A stretch of DNA of 64,000 nucleotides, taken from contig CAJUTV010000003.1 of NCBI GenBank assembly GCA_910589305.1, forward strand, positions 62,001 through 126,000, written 5' to 3'. This document shows, piece after piece, positions 60,461 to 64,000 of this stretch. The notes under the pieces were generated by a model. The model was not told where the DNA came from, searched no databases, and was given only the letters and a program-made list of their open reading frames with translations. A program made the translations under genes and the position numbers. The stretch comes from an uncultured Lachnospira sp. (lineage in GTDB: Bacteria; Bacillota; Clostridia; Lachnospirales; Lachnospiraceae). How positions within the stretch are numbered: the stretch's first letter is position 1; each line of letters begins with the position of its first letter.

Positions 60461-61870
60461 ATGAACTTACCACAAAACTATATTGATAATATGAGTGATA
60501 TTTTAGATGCAGCACAACTAAAGGCGTATCTTGACAGTTTTCAAGAGAATCGGTTGTATGGTTTAAGAGTGAATACAATGAAAATTTCGGTTGAAGAATT
60601 TTTGCAGATATCACCATTTAAGTTGACCCCAATTCATTGGATTGATAATGGGTTTTATTATAGTGAGGAAGATAAACCAGCAAAACATCCCTATTATTAT
60701 GCAGGTTTGTATTATATACAAGAGCCCAGCGCTATGACACCTGCCAATGTACTTCCTGTAGATAACGGCGATATTATTCTGGATATGTGTGCGGCACCTG
60801 GCGGAAAATCAACAGAACTGGGCGCAAAGTTAAACCATTCAGGACTGCTTGTCACCAATGATATTAGCAGTTCAAGAGCAAAAGCATTACTAAAAAATAT
60901 TGAAGTATTTGGCATACCCAATGTATGTGTATTGAATGAAGACCCAAAGCGATTGGTTTCAAAATTTGAGGGATATTTTGATAAAATTCTGATTGATGCA
61001 CCTTGCTCAGGGGAGGGAATGTTTAGAAAAGATAATAAATTAATAAAAAGCTGGGAAAAAAATGGACCCTCTGTTTATTCTAAAATTCAGCGTGATATTA
61101 TTCTTTATGGTGCCAGTATGCTGCGTCCAGGTGGGAAAATGCTCTATTCTACATGCACATTTTCAAAGCTTGAAAATGAGGAAACGGTGCGACATCTTTT
61201 AAAACAATGTCCAGATATTCATTTGATTGATATTGAAAAACAGGAGGGATTTTGTTCAGGTATCGCTTATGATGAAGAGCTGCAATCACTGCATATTGAA
61301 AGGTGTGTGCGTCTTTTTCCTCATAAAATAAAAGGGGAAGGTCATTTTATGGCGCTGTTTGAAAAAGATGCAAATGACTGTCAGAACGCCTGCTTTTCAC
61401 AAAACGCTCTATATGCAAAAAGTGATACACAAAGAGTAGGACATACCAAGATACCAAAAGAACTAGAAGAATTTTTTGTACATACAACAATTCCTCTTCA
61501 TTCATTGCAAATAAAGCTGTATGATACAAAAGTATATCAGATGGTTCCTTTGATGATGGACAATAAAGGGTATCGGGTAATACGTGAAGGCTTGCTTTTA
61601 GGGGAGTTGAAAAAGAACCGTTTTGAGCCAAGTCAGGCATTGGCAATGGCTTTGGATAAAACACAGTATGACAATGTTATTAGTCTGTCATCAGACGATG
61701 CCCGTATTATTAAATATTTAAAGGGAGAGACGTTAGAATTGCCAGAATTTAAAAACAGTCATTCAAATGGGTGGGTTCTTGTATGTGTTGACGGTTATCC
61801 ATTGGGCTGGGGCAAGTATGATGGGTACACGCTTAAAAATAAATATCTTGCAGGCTGGCGGTGGTTATGA
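60461..61870 (+). CDS. rsmF: rRNA cytosine-C5 methyltransferase, RsmF/NOL1-NOP2 family
   Basis: A 469-residue RNA m5C methyltransferase. SAM motif MCAAPGGKSTELGAKL, catalytic motif DAPCSGEGMFRKD and second cysteine in YSTCTFSKLENEE. The C-terminal third is a PUA-like RNA-binding domain as in RsmF/YebU. GGAG precedes ATG 60461. Its stop overlaps the pseudouridine synthase gene, so the two rRNA modification genes are coupled. Confidence 0.92.
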   Translation: MNLPQNYIDNMSDILDAAQLKAYLDSFQENRLYGLRVNTMKISVEEFLQISPFKLTPIHWIDNGFYYSEEDKPAKHPYYYAGLYYIQEPSAMTPANVLPVDNGDIILDMCAAPGGKSTELGAKLNHSGLLVTNDISSSRAKALLKNIEVFGIPNVCVLNEDPKRLVSKFEGYFDKILIDAPCSGEGMFRKDNKLIKSWEKNGPSVYSKIQRDIILYGASMLRPGGKMLYSTCTFSKLENEETVRHLLKQCPDIHLIDIEKQEGFCSGIAYDEELQSLHIERCVRLFPHKIKGEGHFMALFEKDANDCQNACFSQNALYAKSDTQRVGHTKIPKELEEFFVHTTIPLHSLQIKLYDTKVYQMVPLMMDNKGYRVIREGLLLGELKKNRFEPSQALAMALDKTQYDNVISLSSDDARIIKYLKGETLELPEFKNSHSNGWVLVCVDGYPLGWGKYDGYTLKNKYLAGWRWL

Positions 61871-62592
61871 TGCGGTTGGATAAATATCTTGCAGATATGC
61901 AAAAAGGTACACGCAGTCAGATAAAAACATATATTAAAAAAGGACGGATAAAAGTAGGTGATACCGTTGTTACATCGCCTGATTTTAAAATTGAGCCAGG
62001 CAATGATTTGGTTTTAATGGATAATATTCCAGTGGAGTATATTTTTTTTGAGTATTATATGTTAAATAAGCCCTCTGGTGTGGTAACAGCAACAACCGAT
62101 AAAAAAGAAAAAACGGTTTTGGATTTGATACAGTCTAAGCGAAGTGATTTATTTCCAGTGGGAAGACTTGATAAAGATACGGAAGGATTGCTGCTGATTA
62201 CAAATGATGGACAGCTTGCTCATAAAATTTTATCGCCAAAAAATCATATTGATAAGACCTATTATACACAAGTAAAGGGGCAGCTTGATGAAAATATTAC
62301 AGCACTTTTTTTAAAAGGACTTCAAGTGGATGATGATTTTTGTGCATTGCCTGCTAGGCTGGAGGTTTTGAGTTATGATAAAGAAAAGGATAGTACAACA
62401 GCTTATATAACCATACAAGAAGGAAAATTTCATCAGATTAAGAGAATGTTTGCGGCAGTGGGCAGTGAAGTGTTGTATTTAAAAAGAGTGTCTATGGGGA
62501 GTTTAAAGCTGGATACCAATCTTAAATTAGGGGAATATCGTCCGCTTACATCAAGTGAGATAAAAAATTTAACCTCCTTAGAGAAAAATTGA
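61870..62592 (+). CDS. RsuA-family 16S rRNA pseudouridine synthase
   Basis: About 240 residues: an N-terminal S4 domain (MRLDKYLADMQKGTRSQIKT) and a pseudouridine synthase domain with GRLDKDTEGLLLIT, whose Asp is catalytic, and FHQIKRMFAAVG. RsuA modifies U516 of 16S rRNA; RluB/E-type specificity cannot be excluded. ATGATG at 61867-61872 overlaps the rsmF stop, either start is possible. Confidence 0.88.
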   Translation: MRLDKYLADMQKGTRSQIKTYIKKGRIKVGDTVVTSPDFKIEPGNDLVLMDNIPVEYIFFEYYMLNKPSGVVTATTDKKEKTVLDLIQSKRSDLFPVGRLDKDTEGLLLITNDGQLAHKILSPKNHIDKTYYTQVKGQLDENITALFLKGLQVDDDFCALPARLEVLSYDKEKDSTTAYITIQEGKFHQIKRMFAAVGSEVLYLKRVSMGSLKLDTNLKLGEYRPLTSSEIKNLTSLEKN

Positions 62593-62667
62593 CAGAATAG
62601 TAAAGTAGAAAACAATATCTGCTTGACAAAGAATAAAGATATAGATTGTGATAATGAGGTGCAAACG

Positions 62668-64000
62668 ATGCATGATTTTTTGCCAATAAGTAAAAAAGAT
62701 ATGAAAAAAAGAGGGTGGGAACAGTGTGATTTTGTTTATATTATCGGCGATGCGTATGTAGACCATTCTTCTTTTGGACATGCCATTATCAGCAGAGTGC
62801 TGGAATCAAGAGGGTATAAAGTTGGGATTATTTCACAGCCAGATTGGACAGATAAAGAAAGTATTACGATTCTTGGAAAACCGCGATTGGGTTTTTTAGT
62901 GTCTGGCGGAAATATGGATTCGATGGTAAATCATTATACGGTCAGTAAAAAGCATAGAAAGACGGATGCATATACGCCTGGCGGTGTTGTGGGAAAACGT
63001 CCCGATTATGCGACCATTGTTTACTGTAATCTGATTAAGCAGACTTACAAAAAGGTGCCGATTATTATAGGCGGTATTGAGGCTTCTCTAAGACGTCTTG
63101 CACATTATGATTATTGGTCGGATAAAGTGAAACATTCCATATTAATGGATTCTGGAGCAGATATCATTTCTTATGGAATGGGAGAACACTCTATTGTCGA
63201 GATTGCCGATGCACTAAACAGTGGAATTGATATAAAAGATATCACATTTATAAAAGGAACCGTATATAAAACAAGTACATTAGACAGTGTGTATGATTTT
63301 ATTGAATTGCCTGATTTTAATAGCATTTCGTCGGATAAACGCCAATATGCAAAAAGCTTTAAGATACAGTATGAAAATACAGACCCATTTACCGCAAAAA
63401 CATTAGTAGAACAATATAAAGAAAAATGTTTTGTTGTGCAAAATCCGCCTGCAATGCCGCTTACCACAATGGAAATGGATGATATATACGCACTGGATTA
63501 TATGCGGGATTATCACCCTATATATAAAAAACAAGGCGGCGTACCTGCTTTATCGGAAGTGAAGTTTAGTATTACCAGTAATCGCGGCTGTTTTGGCGGC
63601 TGTAATTTTTGTGCGTTGACCTTTCATCAGGGAAGAATCGTTCAGGTAAGAAGTCATGAGTCTATTTTACAGGAAGCGATGATAATGATAAAAGAGCCTG
63701 ATTTTAAAGGGTATATTCATGACGTTGGCGGACCGACAGCCAATTTTAGAAAAACCTCCTGTGACAAACAGTTGACGCATGGTGTATGTATGGGCAAACA
63801 ATGTCTGTTTCCAAAGCCTTGTGCTAATTTGACCGTAGAACATACCGATTATATCAGTCTGCTTAGAAAATTGCGCAAGCTGCCAAATGTCAAAAAGGTA
63901 TTTATACGTTCTGGAATACGTTTTGACTATTGTATGGCAGATAAAGACAACGCCTTTATAAGAGAACTGTGTCAGCATCATATTAGCGGGCAGCTTCGTG
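62668..64000 (+). CDS. YgiQ family radical SAM protein, 5' part
   Basis: The frame is open to the window end: about 444 residues of a protein usually 600-700 long. The N-terminal DFVYIIGDAYVDHSSFGHAI and GFLVSGGNMDSMVNHYT are YgiQ signatures. The radical SAM cluster motif RGCFGGCNFC (CxxxCxxC) is near residue 310. GAGGTG precedes the ATG. Family function is unknown, though it is widespread in anaerobes. The C-terminal part lies beyond the window. Confidence 0.93.
   Translation, partial: MHDFLPISKKDMKKRGWEQCDFVYIIGDAYVDHSSFGHAIISRVLESRGYKVGIISQPDWTDKESITILGKPRLGFLVSGGNMDSMVNHYTVSKKHRKTDAYTPGGVVGKRPDYATIVYCNLIKQTYKKVPIIIGGIEASLRRLAHYDYWSDKVKHSILMDSGADIISYGMGEHSIVEIADALNSGIDIKDITFIKGTVYKTSTLDSVYDFIELPDFNSISSDKRQYAKSFKIQYENTDPFTAKTLVEQYKEKCFVVQNPPAMPLTTMEMDDIYALDYMRDYHPIYKKQGGVPALSEVKFSITSNRGCFGGCNFCALTFHQGRIVQVRSHESILQEAMIMIKEPDFKGYIHDVGGPTANFRKTSCDKQLTHGVCMGKQCLFPKPCANLTVEHTDYISLLRKLRKLPNVKKVFIRSGIRFDYCMADKDNAFIRELCQHHISGQLR

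Overview
The window is an AT-rich, gene-dense stretch of a spore-forming Firmicute chromosome. Gene content and order point to Clostridia, most likely Lachnospiraceae: xseA-xseB-ispA-dxs-tlyA-nadK-argR-recN-spoIVB-spo0A, then rpmF-plsX-acpP-rnc-smc-ftsY, ylxM-ffh-rpsP-KH-rimM, rplS-lepB-rbgA-rnhB and der-plsY-gpsA. Sporulation genes (spo0A, spoIVB, ylbJ) are present. The FliK-like/FlhB-like pair after rnhB is the only flagellar-type material. I see no phage, insertion sequence, CRISPR array or rRNA. One tRNA gene is present, tRNA-Leu(CAA).

Layout. 1-12.9 kb: exonuclease VII, isoprenoid precursors (ispA, dxs), tlyA, nadK, argR, recN, sporulation control, an NlpC/P60 hydrolase and glycogen synthase. 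13-22 kb: tRNA-Leu, a zinc-finger membrane protein, polA, coaE, a large FtsA-like protein, a WalJ-type hydrolase, and an ACT/PFL-like pair. 22-26 kb: tmcAL on the minus strand, then pta-ackA for acetate production. 26-35 kb: DUF177-rpmF, plsX-acpP, rnc-smc-ftsY and a threonine ammonia-lyase. 35-46 kb: a secreted beta-helix lipoprotein, ylxM-ffh, rpsP-KH-rimM, then DUF4234 and two ABC exporters where trmD would be expected, then rplS and lepB. 46-64 kb: rbgA-rnhB, ylqG/ylqH-like genes, yraN, pgeF, two unrecognised envelope proteins, der-plsY-gpsA, rsmD-coaD, ylbJ, an alarmone synthetase, rsmF, an RsuA-type pseudouridine synthase and the start of ygiQ.

The most unusual content is between the genes. 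Five copies of one ~90-110 bp element sit directly against the ribosome-binding sites of unrelated genes (tmcAL, rimM, the FliK-like gene, the FlhB-like gene, coaD). Each has a TTTGTG/CACAAA hairpin whose loop is complementary to the bases just 5' of the Shine-Dalgarno sequence. The complementarity is kept by a compensatory base change between copies. A third TTTGTG segment offers a competing pairing in four of the five copies. Leaders of rbgA, the ABC operon and the NlpC/P60 gene keep the same hairpin-loop-to-SD layout with different sequences. This suggests a family of pseudoknot or switch-like leaders rather than a simple repeat. Smaller repeat families lie before argR/ylbJ, ftsA-like/plsX, and rbgA/rsmF. 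All structural statements come from reading complementarity by eye; no folding or database search was run.
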